Shown in pieces: positions 41,215 to 49,460 of a stretch of 64,000 nucleotides of DNA (positions within the stretch are counted from its first letter, which is position 1; every line of letters starts with the position of its first letter). Below the pieces are notes generated by a model. It made no database searches, was not told the DNA's origin, and was given only the letters and a program-made list of their open reading frames with translations. The position numbers were made by a program, and so were the translations under genes. Source of the DNA: Bacteroidia bacterium (lineage in GTDB: Bacteria; Bacteroidota; Bacteroidia; SpSt-205); NCBI GenBank assembly GCA_026003215.1, contig BPGV01000001.1, positions 1,765,729-1,829,728 of the forward strand, given 5' to 3'.

Positions 41215-43224
41215 ATGCTACGGCACCTTACTTTCTTTTTAGGGGCGACACTCCTCTGGGCCCAGTCCGGCAAAATAAAAAAACTTTTAGCCGAAGCAGA
41301 TAAAGAGTATTATACCTTCCGTAATCCAGAGAAAGCTGCAGAGCTATACAAGCAAGTTTTGAGCTTGGACCCGAATAACCAATATGCGGCGTATCGCCTG
41401 GCTCGCTGCTACTGGTATACCAACAATACCGAGCAGGCCGTGGAGGCTTACCAAAAGGCCATAGCTATCAACCGAGAGGCGAATGATACGATTTACTTGG
41501 ACTTAGGCTTGGCGCAGAAGAAGTTAGGGCGGTATCCGGAGGCTATTCAGTCGTTTCAGGAGTTTCTGGCGCGGCATAAGGCGCAGGATATTTTGCGCAA
41601 GCAAGCCGAAATAGAGCTGGAAGGGTGCCGGTTAGCGCAAGAGCTTTTGGCGCAGCAGCCCGATTATGAACTCAGAGCCCTGGCCGCGGTTAACTCCCAA
41701 GCCAGTGAGTACGCCCCAGCCCTTTTTGTGGTGAAAGGAGATACTTTCTTAATATTTACCAGCCATCGTACAGGGGGCCAAAGTACGGCGCGTTTCCCCG
41801 AGTATGGAGAACCTACCTATTCGGATTTGTGGGTCGTTCAGCTCAAAAGTGATACTACCCTTCTCGGCCGAGTGACGGGCAAGGTCCAAAACCTCGGTAA
41901 GCGTGTCAATACCCCAGCTAATGACGGTAGCGCTGTCATCTCTCCGGATGGGCTGACGATGTATTACAGTATCTGCGGCGAGGGCAAGTATCGAAAGGTC
42001 TGGGGCTGTGCGATTTATCAAAGCACCTTTGACCCCCAAAAGAAAGAATGGGGGCCTTTTGAAAAAATAGAGGCCCTCGCTGGCAAACGCGAGGTCGTAG
42101 TCAACTCTCGGGGCAAAAAGAAACTCGTTCCTACCTACGACGCGCAACCTACCCTCTCGCCCGATGGGAATCTCATGTACTTTGTCTCAGACCGAGATGG
42201 GGGTATGGGGGGCACCGACATCTGGTACGCCCAAAAGGTAGGGAAAGAATGGAGTGCCCCTGTACATGCGGGTAAAATCATCAATACGCCTTTCAACGAG
42301 ATATATCCGCATGTAGGCAAGGATGGAAAGACGCTTTATTTTGCTTCGGATGGGCATCCGGGGTTAGGCGGGTACGATATCTTCCGGGCGGAAGGGCGCC
42401 TCGCTACTTGGCAGCAGCCCGTCAATCTGGGCTCGCCTATCAACTCCTCGTATGATGACTTCTCCCTCATCTGGGTGAAGCAGGACACTTTGGGCCTCTT
42501 AGCCTCCAACCGACCGGGGGGGAAAGGCCGCGACGATATCTACACGGTCAAGCGTATCTTCCGTCCGAAGATTGAACTGGCGGTGCATGGTACGGTCCGC
42601 GATGCCTCTACCAAGCTACCCATCCCCTTTGCTACCGTGACCTTGTATGAAGTACAGGGCGATAAGCTCGTTCCTTTGGATACCTTCAATACAGACCAGA
42701 GCGCTTCTTATAAGTTTACCCTCACGCCTGGCAAAGAGTATCGCTTGATTGGAAACGCCCCTGAGTACTTAGCTAACGAAGTCGCCGTCTCTACGAAAGA
42801 TGCTACCAAGTCTATGGATTTAGAGGCGGACATTGATATTTATTTAGACCGCATAGAGATTGCGCGGCCGATTGTGCTGCAAAATATTTACTTTGACTTT
42901 GATAAGTACGACATTCGGCCAGATGCTGCAGCCGAACTGGATAGGTTGGTTACCCTTCTCCAACAAAATCCCACTTTGCGTATCCTAATCGGTGCGCATA
43001 CTGATACCAACGGGAGCGAAGCGTACAATATCAAGCTCTCCAATAACCGCGCCAAATCTGTCGTGGAGTACCTTACGCAGAAGGGCATCAATCCGAAGCG
43101 GCTCACCTGGATGGGATATGGGGAGTCGCAGCCGCTGATTTATCCGGAGCTGTCGGATGCGGATGAGCAAGCCAATCGACGGGCTGAGTTTCGTATCTTA
43201 GGGTTAGATTTTGCGGAGAAGTAG
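41215..43224 (+). CDS. porE: PorE-like OmpA-family protein (TPR, PD40, CRD, OmpA)
   Basis: 669 residues. Signal peptide LRHLTFFLGATLLWAQ without a lipobox. Domain order: TPR-like helices (about 25-150), PD40/WD40-like propeller blades (about 170-450: ISPDGLTMYYS, LSPDGNLMYFVSDRDGG, GKTLYFASDGHPGLGGYDIF), a carboxypeptidase-regulatory-like beta domain (about 455-545), and a C-terminal OmpA peptidoglycan-binding domain (about 560-665: IYFDFDKYDIRPDAA, GAHTDTNGSEAYN, LSNNRAKSVVEYL). This is the architecture of Porphyromonas PorE, a T9SS component linking outer membrane and cell wall. Many Bacteroidota have paralogues, so the T9SS role is likely but not certain. Its stop touches rnpB. Confidence 0.78.
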   Translation: MLRHLTFFLGATLLWAQSGKIKKLLAEADKEYYTFRNPEKAAELYKQVLSLDPNNQYAAYRLARCYWYTNNTEQAVEAYQKAIAINREANDTIYLDLGLAQKKLGRYPEAIQSFQEFLARHKAQDILRKQAEIELEGCRLAQELLAQQPDYELRALAAVNSQASEYAPALFVVKGDTFLIFTSHRTGGQSTARFPEYGEPTYSDLWVVQLKSDTTLLGRVTGKVQNLGKRVNTPANDGSAVISPDGLTMYYSICGEGKYRKVWGCAIYQSTFDPQKKEWGPFEKIEALAGKREVVVNSRGKKKLVPTYDAQPTLSPDGNLMYFVSDRDGGMGGTDIWYAQKVGKEWSAPVHAGKIINTPFNEIYPHVGKDGKTLYFASDGHPGLGGYDIFRAEGRLATWQQPVNLGSPINSSYDDFSLIWVKQDTLGLLASNRPGGKGRDDIYTVKRIFRPKIELAVHGTVRDASTKLPIPFATVTLYEVQGDKLVPLDTFNTDQSASYKFTLTPGKEYRLIGNAPEYLANEVAVSTKDATKSMDLEADIDIYLDRIEIARPIVLQNIYFDFDKYDIRPDAAAELDRLVTLLQQNPTLRILIGAHTDTNGSEAYNIKLSNNRAKSVVEYLTQKGINPKRLTWMGYGESQPLIYPELSDADEQANRRAEFRILGLDFAEK

Positions 43225-43533
43225 GTGGGGGGTGGGGGCGCCTGCGCCGGCAAGTAAGCTTGCCGGAGGAAAGTCCGGGCGCGTGGGAGCAGGCTGCCTC
43301 CCGCAAGGGAGGGCTGCTGACCCGCAAGGGCAGCAGACGGATAGGGCCACAGAAAACATACCGCCCCTTCGGGGGTAAGGGTGAAAAGGGACGGTAAGAG
43401 CGTCCCCTCGGGTAACCCCCAGCCCGCGCAAGGCCAAGCAGCTGGCAATGACCGCTCCCAGAGCCGGCGGGTAGGCCGCTCAGAGAAATGCAGGCGTAGA
43501 CACAGAACCCGGCTTACTACCCACACCCCACCT
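43225..43533 (+). ncRNA. rnpB: RNase P RNA (class A, bacterial)
   Basis: Catalytic RNA of RNase P, which trims tRNA 5' leaders. Seen: the CR-I/P4 strand GAGGAAAGTCCGGGC at about 43266, CACAGAAAACATACCG, AAGGGTGAAAAGG, and the CR-V/P4 partner ACAGAACCCGGCTTAC near 43501. The ends GGTGGGGGGTGGG and CCCACACCCCACC pair as P1, with one mismatch, fixing the limits within a few bases. Internal hairpins GCCGGCAAG..CTTGCCGG and CCTCCCGCAAGGGAGG fit P3 and later stems. It begins at the porE stop codon and ends 5 bases before the next gene's promoter box. Its own promoter probably lies in the last codons of porE. Confidence 0.95.
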
Positions 43534-43537
43534 TTTG

Positions 43538-43545
43538 TATATTTG
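43538..43545 (+). promoter_or_regulatory. -7 box TATATTTG for the acyl-CoA synthetase gene
   Basis: Exact TAnnTTTG, 4 bases before ATG 43550, directly after the TTTT that follows rnpB. Confidence 0.74.
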
Positions 43546-43549
43546 CCGC

Positions 43550-45361
43550 ATGGAGATACGCCGATTACACGACATCCTGGCAGAGCAGCTGCAGAACCCC
43601 CGTCCTGACGCCATCGCCGGCAAACAAAAAGGCCAGTGGCGCACCTATAGCACCCAAGAAGTAGCTCAGCTTGCCGATACCGTCAGCCGCGCCTTCCTCA
43701 AACTCGGCCTCAAAAAAGGCGACCGCATCGCCCTCGTCGCCAATAACCGCCCCGAATGGAACTTCATAGATTTAGGCGCCATACAAATCGGCCTCATCGT
43801 CGTGCCCATGTATGCCAATTCTATCGCCAAAGATTACGAATACATCCTCCAGCACTCGGAGAGCCGCATCCTCTTTTGTGCTGGGGGGGATATCTGGCAA
43901 AAAGTAAAATCTATCCTGCCGCAATGCCCCTCGTTGGAAAAAGTATATGTGTTTGACCCCGAGGCGGATCTGACTTCTTGGGAGGAGTTTCTCAAGCTGG
44001 GGAAAGAAGATACGACCGACCTTACCCCGTATAAAGCAGCTGTACAGTCGGACGATTGGGCGACTTTTCTCTATACCTCGGGGACCACGGGTACACCTAA
44101 GGGCGTTATTCTCACCCACCACAATATCGTGTCTAATGTGCTTACGGTGCGTTCGCTCAACCTGATACCTCGTAGTCCCGAAGGAGAGCGATTGCGGGCC
44201 CTGAGCTTTCTGCCGCTCAACCACAGCTTTGAGCGCATGGTGTTTTATACCTACTTAGCGATGGGGATAGGGGTATATTATGCGGAGTCGCTGGATACTA
44301 TTGGAGAAAATCTCAAAGAAGTAAAGCCCCATGTCTTTACATCGGTGCCACGCCTCTTGGAGAAGGTCTATGAGCGTATTATGGCGACGGCACGCACCTT
44401 GACTGGGGTCAAGCGCACGCTCTTTTTCTGGGCCTTGGGTCTGGTAGAAAACTACGAACCTGAGCGTGCAGCCGCTTATCCCTTAGGCTATCGCTTGCAA
44501 CTGAGTCTGGCGCGCGCGCTGGTTTTTAAGAAGTGGAAGGAAGCCCTCGGCGGTAATGTAGAACTCATCGTGACTGGGGCCGCGGCTCTGCCGCGCCACT
44601 TGGCCCGGATATTCTGGGGGGCCGGCATCCCTATCATGGAAGGCTATGGCCTCACAGAAACTTCACCCGTAATCGCTGTCAATACTTTTGATGCCTTCCG
44701 TGTAGGTTCTGTGGGCAGGCCTATCCCCGGTGTGGAGGTACGTATAGAACCCTTAGAAGGCTACACCGAAGGGGAAGGCGAAATCGTGATCCGTGGTCCC
44801 AATGTTATGGTGGGCTACTACAAAAATCCCGAAGCTACCGCCGAAGTCCTCAAAGACGGCTGGTTTTATACCGGCGATGTAGGTAAGCTGGATAAGGACG
44901 GTTTCCTATATATCACCGACCGCAAAAAAGAACTCTTCAAGACCGCAGGGGGGAAATACATTGCGCCGCAGCCTATTGAGTCGGCGCTCAAAAGCTCCAT
45001 GTATATTGAGCAGGCCATGGTGGTAGGGGAGTTTCGGAAGTTTCCTGCGGCGCTGATTGTGCCTTCTTTCCCCGCCGTAGAAAAATGGGCTGCCGAAAAA
45101 GGCCTTTCCTTTAGCAGTCGCGAAGAGCTGGTGCATCATCCCGAAGTCATCGCCCTTATCCAAGCTGAAGTAGATCGGATAAACCAGCAGTTTTCGCAGT
45201 TTGAACGCGTGAAAAAGTTTATTCTGCTCCCCAAAGAATGGACCATCGAAGGGGGCGAGCTCACACCGACCCTCAAGCTTAAGCGCCGGGTGATTTTGCA
45301 GCAGTACCAAGAGGCAATAGATGCCCTCTACGCCGAAGCCGAAGCCCAACCGGCCAAGTGA
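43550..45361 (+). CDS. fadD: Long-chain fatty acid--CoA ligase
   Basis: 603 residues from ATG 43550 (MEIRRLHDILAEQLQ); the TTG at 43535 lies before the promoter box and is rejected. It activates fatty acids with ATP and CoA. Seen: the AMP-binding P-loop ATFLYTSGTTGTPKGVILTHHN near residue 165, LPLNHSFERM, MEGYGLTETSPV near 365, GWFYTGDVGKLDKDGFLYITDRKKELF near 440, and the final Lys region GELTPTLKLKRR. The eukaryote-like long-chain ACSL/FAA1-type subfamily is likely. Its last 40 bases overlap atpZ. Confidence 0.93.
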   Translation: MEIRRLHDILAEQLQNPRPDAIAGKQKGQWRTYSTQEVAQLADTVSRAFLKLGLKKGDRIALVANNRPEWNFIDLGAIQIGLIVVPMYANSIAKDYEYILQHSESRILFCAGGDIWQKVKSILPQCPSLEKVYVFDPEADLTSWEEFLKLGKEDTTDLTPYKAAVQSDDWATFLYTSGTTGTPKGVILTHHNIVSNVLTVRSLNLIPRSPEGERLRALSFLPLNHSFERMVFYTYLAMGIGVYYAESLDTIGENLKEVKPHVFTSVPRLLEKVYERIMATARTLTGVKRTLFFWALGLVENYEPERAAAYPLGYRLQLSLARALVFKKWKEALGGNVELIVTGAAALPRHLARIFWGAGIPIMEGYGLTETSPVIAVNTFDAFRVGSVGRPIPGVEVRIEPLEGYTEGEGEIVIRGPNVMVGYYKNPEATAEVLKDGWFYTGDVGKLDKDGFLYITDRKKELFKTAGGKYIAPQPIESALKSSMYIEQAMVVGEFRKFPAALIVPSFPAVEKWAAEKGLSFSSREELVHHPEVIALIQAEVDRINQQFSQFERVKKFILLPKEWTIEGGELTPTLKLKRRVILQQYQEAIDALYAEAEAQPAK

Positions 45362-45527
45362 ATGGCAACGCTATCTCGCTTTTAGCACAGAGATAGTGGC
45401 TATCTTGGGATTGTGGCTCGGTTTAGGATATGGAATCGGGAAATGGTTGGAGGGGCACCCCTATGGGGTGTTGGTAGGAGGGATACTGGCCGTGGTGCAT
45501 ATCTTCTGGCGAATCCTTAAGCTGTGA
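45321..45527 (+). CDS. atpZ: AtpZ/AtpI family protein
   Basis: 68 residues with two predicted transmembrane helices (FSTEIVAILGLWLGLGYGIGKWLE and YGVLVGGILAVVHIFWRIL), the pattern of the F0F1-ATPase gene1/AtpZ family (PF09527). Family knowledge: these small proteins aid c-ring assembly or Mg/Ca uptake near ATP synthase. It overlaps fadD by 41 bases, so it is expressed from the fadD promoter, and it is followed by the AtpI-like gene and atpB. Confidence 0.85.
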   Translation: MPSTPKPKPNRPSEWQRYLAFSTEIVAILGLWLGLGYGIGKWLEGHPYGVLVGGILAVVHIFWRILKL

Positions 45528-45529
45528 GT

Positions 45530-45868
45530 ATGAAAGGGTATGCGGTACTCTTGGCTTTGACCGTGATAGGGGTGGTGGGGGTCTATGGGGTCGTGCCTCC
45601 GCCGGCTAAAATAGCGGGTGTATGGACGTGGGCTGGCTGTGGAGGCGTGGCGCTCCTGGCGCACTTTCTCGGGCGTACGGCTACTGGCAGCGCAGCAGTA
45701 CTCTTGCCGTCGTTTGTCCGGCTTATTCTATGGCCGGTGTGGATAGGGGGGATGGCTTGGTACTTTTCTCCGTCTCTGCGGCTCTTTTTGCCAGTGGTGC
45801 TTGTAGCGATAGGCACCTTCCTGATAGCCGAAGTGAGTCTCTCTCTTCGTAACTTGCGCCGCCGATGA
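45530..45868 (+). CDS. Small membrane protein preceding atpB (AtpI-like)
   Basis: 112 residues from ATG 45530, 2 bases after atpZ. Four predicted transmembrane helices (AVLLALTVIGVVGVYGVV, VWTWAGCGGVALLAHFL, VRLILWPVWIGGMAWYF, LRLFLPVVLVAIGTFLIAEV). Sequence alone gives a weak family match, but position between atpZ and atpB is that of AtpI, an assembly factor for the c-ring. The stop overlaps the atpB start as ATGA. Confidence 0.68.
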   Translation: MKGYAVLLALTVIGVVGVYGVVPPPAKIAGVWTWAGCGGVALLAHFLGRTATGSAAVLLPSFVRLILWPVWIGGMAWYFSPSLRLFLPVVLVAIGTFLIAEVSLSLRNLRRR

Positions 45869-46896
45869 AGAAGTACCTCATAGCGTTTTTTGCGGCTTTT
45901 TCCGTAGCCCAGGCAGGCGGGGGAGAAGGCCCCGCAGACTTTATCCTGGAGCACGTCAAAGACAGCTACGACTGGCATATCGTGGATATCCCGTGGGGCA
46001 AAAATCCCGATGGTACCACACACTATATCCCCATTAGCATTCCCTTGCCGCGGATCATTTATCATCCCACACGGGGTTTATCCGTATTTTTTGTGCATGG
46101 GCACACGCGTGAGGAAATTCAAAAATCCTTGGAGGAGAGAGGCTTCACCCTTACGCATCAAGGGAAGATAGCCGCTATAGATTGCCAGCCTATTTGGGAT
46201 TTTTCCCTCACGAAGACAGCTTTTCAGTTTTTGCTCGTAGGTCTTCTGCTTCTGGGCATAGGACGCGCTGCGGCTAAGGCGTATGCTCAGGCTGGGGTGG
46301 CGCCGCCTCGGGGCATCGCTCGGTGGCTTGAGCCGGCGATTCTCTTTATCCGCGACGAAGTGGCTCGTCCCAGCCTCCACCACCACGCCGAACGTTTCCT
46401 CCCCTATCTCCTCAGCGTGTTTTTCTTCATCTGGCTGAGTAACCTTTTTGGGTTGACCCCCTTCAACTCTAACATCATGGGTAACATCACGCTTACCTTC
46501 CTCTTGGCGCTCCTCACTTTTATCCTTGTACAGGTCAATGGCACCAAAAGCTACTGGGAGCATATTTTTTGGTACCCGGGCGTGCCTGTGTGGCTTAAGG
46601 TGTTTATGATGCCCATAGAGGTTATAGGGATGTTCTCTAAGCCTTTTGCGCTTATGATGCGTCTTTTTGCCAATATTTTGGCAGGGCACCTAATGACACT
46701 CTCGGTAATCGGTCTTATTTTTATTTTGTCGGCTTTGCTCAAATCCATAGGGGTAGGCTATGGGGTGGCCATTTTTTCGGTGCTATTGGGTCTTTTTGTG
46801 ATAGCGCTTGAGACCTTAGTAGCTGCTTTGCAGGCGTATATCTTCACGATGCTGACGGCGGTATTTTTGGGGATGGCGTTGGAAGAGTCTCACTGA
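45865..46896 (+). CDS. atpB: F0F1 ATP synthase subunit a
   Basis: 343 residues, long for AtpB because of a signal-peptide-like start (KKYLIAFFAAFSVAQA) and a periplasmic N-terminal segment of about 100 residues (HYIPISIPLPRIIYHP), a form known from Bacteroidota. The core has RFLPYLLSVFFFIWLSNLFGL, the essential arginine motif ALMMRLFANILAGHLM near residue 262, and LVAALQAYIFTMLTAVFLGMALE. It forms the proton half-channels against the c-ring. Confidence 0.95.
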   Translation: MKKYLIAFFAAFSVAQAGGGEGPADFILEHVKDSYDWHIVDIPWGKNPDGTTHYIPISIPLPRIIYHPTRGLSVFFVHGHTREEIQKSLEERGFTLTHQGKIAAIDCQPIWDFSLTKTAFQFLLVGLLLLGIGRAAAKAYAQAGVAPPRGIARWLEPAILFIRDEVARPSLHHHAERFLPYLLSVFFFIWLSNLFGLTPFNSNIMGNITLTFLLALLTFILVQVNGTKSYWEHIFWYPGVPVWLKVFMMPIEVIGMFSKPFALMMRLFANILAGHLMTLSVIGLIFILSALLKSIGVGYGVAIFSVLLGLFVIALETLVAALQAYIFTMLTAVFLGMALEESH

Positions 46897-46903
46897 AAGT
46901 TGC

Positions 46904-46911
46904 TACCTTTG
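46904..46911 (+). promoter_or_regulatory. -7 box TACCTTTG for atpE
   Basis: Exact TAnnTTTG, 8 bases before the atpE ATG, in the 23-base gap after atpB. Confidence 0.7.
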
Positions 46912-46919
46912 CGGCCGAT

Positions 46920-47159
46920 ATGTGGTTAGAGACAGCGAGTACGATTCAGTATTTAGGCGCTGCGATTGGAGCAGGCCTTGCCGCGATTGGCGCCGGAATA
47001 GGCATTGGTACGTTAGCCTCTGCTGCCCTGCAAGGGATAGCGCGTCAACCTTCTGCTGCCGGTGACATCCGTAACAACATGATCCTCACAGCAGCACTCA
47101 TAGAAGGGGTCGCGTTGATTGCCGAAGTGGTGGCCATCTTGGTTATCTTCCTCAAGTAA
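46920..47159 (+). CDS. atpE: F0F1 ATP synthase subunit c
   Basis: 79 residues, two membrane helices joined by the polar loop ARQPSA. It forms the rotating c-ring. Seen: the glycine-rich first helix GAAIGAGLAAIGAGIGIGTLA and the ion-carrying Glu in ALIEGVALIAEVVAILVIFL. The residues around this Glu lack the obvious polar set of Na+-type rings, so H+ coupling is more likely (inference). It has its own -7 box and is followed at once by a strong terminator, so atpF, atpH, atpA and the rest must be elsewhere. Confidence 0.95.
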   Translation: MWLETASTIQYLGAAIGAGLAAIGAGIGIGTLASAALQGIARQPSAAGDIRNNMILTAALIEGVALIAEVVAILVIFLK

Positions 47160-47183
47160 GTCAGGCGTATTTACCGTATCTTG

Positions 47184-47215
47184 CGCCGCTCACTCCGGTG
47201 AGCGGCGTATTTTTG
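47184..47215 (+). terminator. Intrinsic terminator after atpE
   Basis: Perfect 10-bp stem CGCCGCTCAC (47184-47193) and GTGAGCGGCG (47198-47207), loop TCCG, followed by TATTTTTG. The T-tract is also the -7 box of the next gene. Confidence 0.85.
47208..47215 (+). promoter_or_regulatory. -7 box TATTTTTG for the MCE gene, inside a terminator tail
   Basis: Exact TAnnTTTG, 8 bases before ATG 47224. It is made of the T-tract of the atpE terminator. Confidence 0.6.
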
Positions 47216-47223
47216 TGTCACCC

Positions 47224-48168
47224 ATGAGACTGCGCCTTTCCCGAGAGGCTCAAATCGGCCTTATTACCGCGGTAGCCGCTATTTTTCTCTTTTTTGGCCT
47301 CAACTACCTAAAAGGGCATTCGGTTTTTCAGCGGTATACCACCTATTATGCGGTCTTTCAAAACGCAGATAATCTCTCTACCAGTGATAAAGTCCTCTAT
47401 CGGGGCTACAAAGTCGGTCAAGTCCAAGACCTACGCTTTAATCCTCGCACGGGCGAAGTGCTGATTGAGTTTGAGGTGCTGCGCGAGATACCCCTACCCA
47501 TAGATAGCCGGGCCACCATCACCAACTTAGACCTTTTGGGCACGAAGGGGCTGTGGCTGGTGCCCGGCAGCGCAGAACGGCTCGCCCAAGAAGGGGATAC
47601 CCTGCGAGACAGCCTCGCCACAGGCACCTTTGATAAGGTACTCCAAGAGATACGCCCGCTGCGAGACCGATTAGACACCCTTTTAGCCCAGCTCAACCAA
47701 ACGGCCACCCACTTAAATAGCCTCTTAGCTAAAGAAAGTGGTGCTGTACCCCAAACCATAGGTGCCCTCCGCACCCTTGCCGATAAAACCTCTGCGGAGC
47801 TTACCCCTACGGCGGCCCAGCTTCGGCAGACGCTTGGCGCGCTCGACCGCACGCTGACGGAGCTGCGTCCCCGCCTCACAGCCACCCTCTCTCACTTAGA
47901 GAAAGGCACCGACTCCCTCAGCCAGCGCTTGCCGCCCCTCCTCGCCCGCTTAGACTCTACCGCGGGTGAGCTGCAAACGCTCCTCCGAACCTTCAATCAA
48001 GGGCACGGTACCGCCGGCCTCCTCCTGCGGGATAGCAGCTTGTATAAAGATTTAGACCGGAGCGTCATCAGCCTGCGCAAACTCTTAGACGAACTGCGCC
48101 TGCATCCCGAACGGTTTGTGCACTTTTCGATCTTTGGCCGAAAGAATAAGCCGCCCGCCGATGAATGA
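47224..48168 (+). CDS. MlaD/MCE-domain lipid-transport protein
   Basis: 314 residues from ATG 47224; the track start at 47119 lies in atpE and the terminator. One N-terminal membrane anchor (IGLITAVAAIFLFFGLNYLKG), then the MCE domain (FQNADNLSTSDKVLYRGYKVGQVQDL, ATITNLDLLGTKGLWL), then a long helical region with repeated L-rich heptads (QIRPLRDRLDTLLAQLNQ type) forming the needle/tunnel seen in MCE hexamers. The tail VHFSIFGRK is common to Bacteroidota MlaD-like proteins. Likely moves phospholipids between membranes. No mlaE or mlaF is next to it; purM overlaps its end by 8 bases. Confidence 0.88.
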   Translation: MRLRLSREAQIGLITAVAAIFLFFGLNYLKGHSVFQRYTTYYAVFQNADNLSTSDKVLYRGYKVGQVQDLRFNPRTGEVLIEFEVLREIPLPIDSRATITNLDLLGTKGLWLVPGSAERLAQEGDTLRDSLATGTFDKVLQEIRPLRDRLDTLLAQLNQTATHLNSLLAKESGAVPQTIGALRTLADKTSAELTPTAAQLRQTLGALDRTLTELRPRLTATLSHLEKGTDSLSQRLPPLLARLDSTAGELQTLLRTFNQGHGTAGLLLRDSSLYKDLDRSVISLRKLLDELRLHPERFVHFSIFGRKNKPPADE

Positions 48169-49309
48169 AAAAGACTGGTACCGCTCCTTAGGCGTTTCTG
48201 CCCATAAAGCCTTCCTCAGGGGCGTACCCGCTGAGCAAAGCGGGTATTTCGCGGCGGTGGGGTCTGATATAGCCGGAGACCCAGCGTATCGTTTCGCTTT
48301 GCATGCCGATGGCGTGGGCACCAAGGGGATTCTGGCTTACCTCTGGTGGAGAGAAACCGGCGATGCTACGGTCTGGGAAGCCCTCGCCCAAGACGCCCTC
48401 GTCATGAATACCGATGATTTAGCTTGTAGTGGCATAACGGATGGGTTTGCCTTTTCCACCACTATCACCCGTAATCCCTTTCATATCCCCGATGAAGTGG
48501 TCTTGCAGCTAATCGAAGGGGTATATGCTTTTGCGGAGCGCTTGCGCAGCTGGGGCATCCGAGCGGAAGTAGCGGGGGGAGAGACGGCTGACATGCCGGA
48601 TGTGGTGCGCACCATAGGGGTAGAAGCCGTAGCGGCCGCCCGTGTGCCCGCCGATGAACTTATTCCCCTGCGGCGGCCGGACAGAGAGGTCTGGATTGTG
48701 GGGCTGGCCAGCGCCGGCCAAGCCCCCTACGAAACCGAATACAACAGCGGGGTAGGCTGTAACGGCATCACGGCCCTCCGACATCTTCTACTCTCCCCAG
48801 AATATGCCCAGCGCTATCCGGAGACCGTAGCCCCTGAACTAACGCAACCCTACCAAGGCCTCTACTCCCTCCATAGTCGCGTGGAAGGGTACCCCTTAGG
48901 CTGGCTATTGACTCGTCCTACGCGCACGTACCTACCCGTGCTGCGGGCTATTTATGCCAGGTATCGTTCCCATATTTACGCAGTGGTGCATTGTACCGGC
49001 GGCGGGCAGCGAAAAGCTCTCAAATACCTGCCCCATACCTTCATACGGAAAGACAACTTTTTCCCGCTCCCGCCGGTATTTGCGCTGATGGCGGGGCGGC
49101 GCCCCTGGAAAGACCTCTTCGAGACGCTCAATATGGGGCATCGCATGGAGCTCTACCTGGCGCCTGAAGTCGCCGACGAGGTTATAGCGCTGGCTCAGGC
49201 GCAGGGCGTCCCAGCCCAGGTAATAGGCATAGCTCGGCCCCACGAGGGTCCCACCTGTATAGAGGTGTCTTTTCAAGGGGAGCGCTGGACTTGGCAGGAG
49301 GTGGTCTAA
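48161..49309 (+). CDS. purM: Phosphoribosylformylglycinamidine cyclo-ligase (AIR synthase)
   Basis: 382 residues from ATG 48161 ([12 protein letters not shown]), overlapping the MCE stop; the track start at 48116 is inside that gene. It closes the imidazole ring in purine synthesis using ATP. Seen: [39 protein letters not shown] with the metal-binding Asp, [12 protein letters not shown], and [17 protein letters not shown]. This resembles the Bacteroidota form with a somewhat divergent N-terminus. purQ is 19 kb away, so purine genes are scattered. Confidence 0.92.
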   Translation: MNEKDWYRSLGVSAHKAFLRGVPAEQSGYFAAVGSDIAGDPAYRFALHADGVGTKGILAYLWWRETGDATVWEALAQDALVMNTDDLACSGITDGFAFSTTITRNPFHIPDEVVLQLIEGVYAFAERLRSWGIRAEVAGGETADMPDVVRTIGVEAVAAARVPADELIPLRRPDREVWIVGLASAGQAPYETEYNSGVGCNGITALRHLLLSPEYAQRYPETVAPELTQPYQGLYSLHSRVEGYPLGWLLTRPTRTYLPVLRAIYARYRSHIYAVVHCTGGGQRKALKYLPHTFIRKDNFFPLPPVFALMAGRRPWKDLFETLNMGHRMELYLAPEVADEVIALAQAQGVPAQVIGIARPHEGPTCIEVSFQGERWTWQEVV

Positions 49310-49315
49310 AACCCC

Positions 49316-49323
49316 TATCTTTG
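49316..49323 (+). promoter_or_regulatory. -7 box TATCTTTG for bTHX-trpS
   Basis: Exact TAnnTTTG, 5 bases before the bTHX ATG at 49329. Confidence 0.75.
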
Positions 49324-49328
49324 CCGCC

Positions 49329-49460
49329 ATGGGAAAAGGCGATAGGCGAAGCCGCCGAGGAAAAATCTGGAGAGGCACCCACGGGAAATATCGTCCGCGC
49401 AAGGCAAAGAACAAGCATCCGCTTCCGGGTACCCAAGCCGCTGCTCCGCAGCAAGCATGA
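49329..49460 (+). CDS. 30S ribosomal protein bTHX
   Basis: Not in the ORF track: 43 residues. The N-terminal half [20 protein letters not shown] followed by a basic YRPRK stretch matches the Thx/bTHX family, a tiny very basic protein that fills a cavity at the top of the 30S head in Thermus and is common in Bacteroidota. A 17-residue less basic tail ([14 protein letters not shown]) follows. Supported as real by the TATCTTTG box 5 bases upstream and the ATGA overlap with trpS. Confidence 0.9.
   Translation: MGKGDRRSRRGKIWRGTHGKYRPRKAKNKHPLPGTQAAAPQQA

Noticed and set aside
43225-43533. tmRNA or SRP RNA as identity of the RNA gene
   Set aside because: The GAGGAAAGTCC and ACAGAACCCGGCTTA motifs belong to RNase P RNA.
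43381-43608. Short ORFs across the rnpB gene (43204-43608, both strands)
   Set aside because: They run through conserved RNase P RNA sequence and have no protein pattern.
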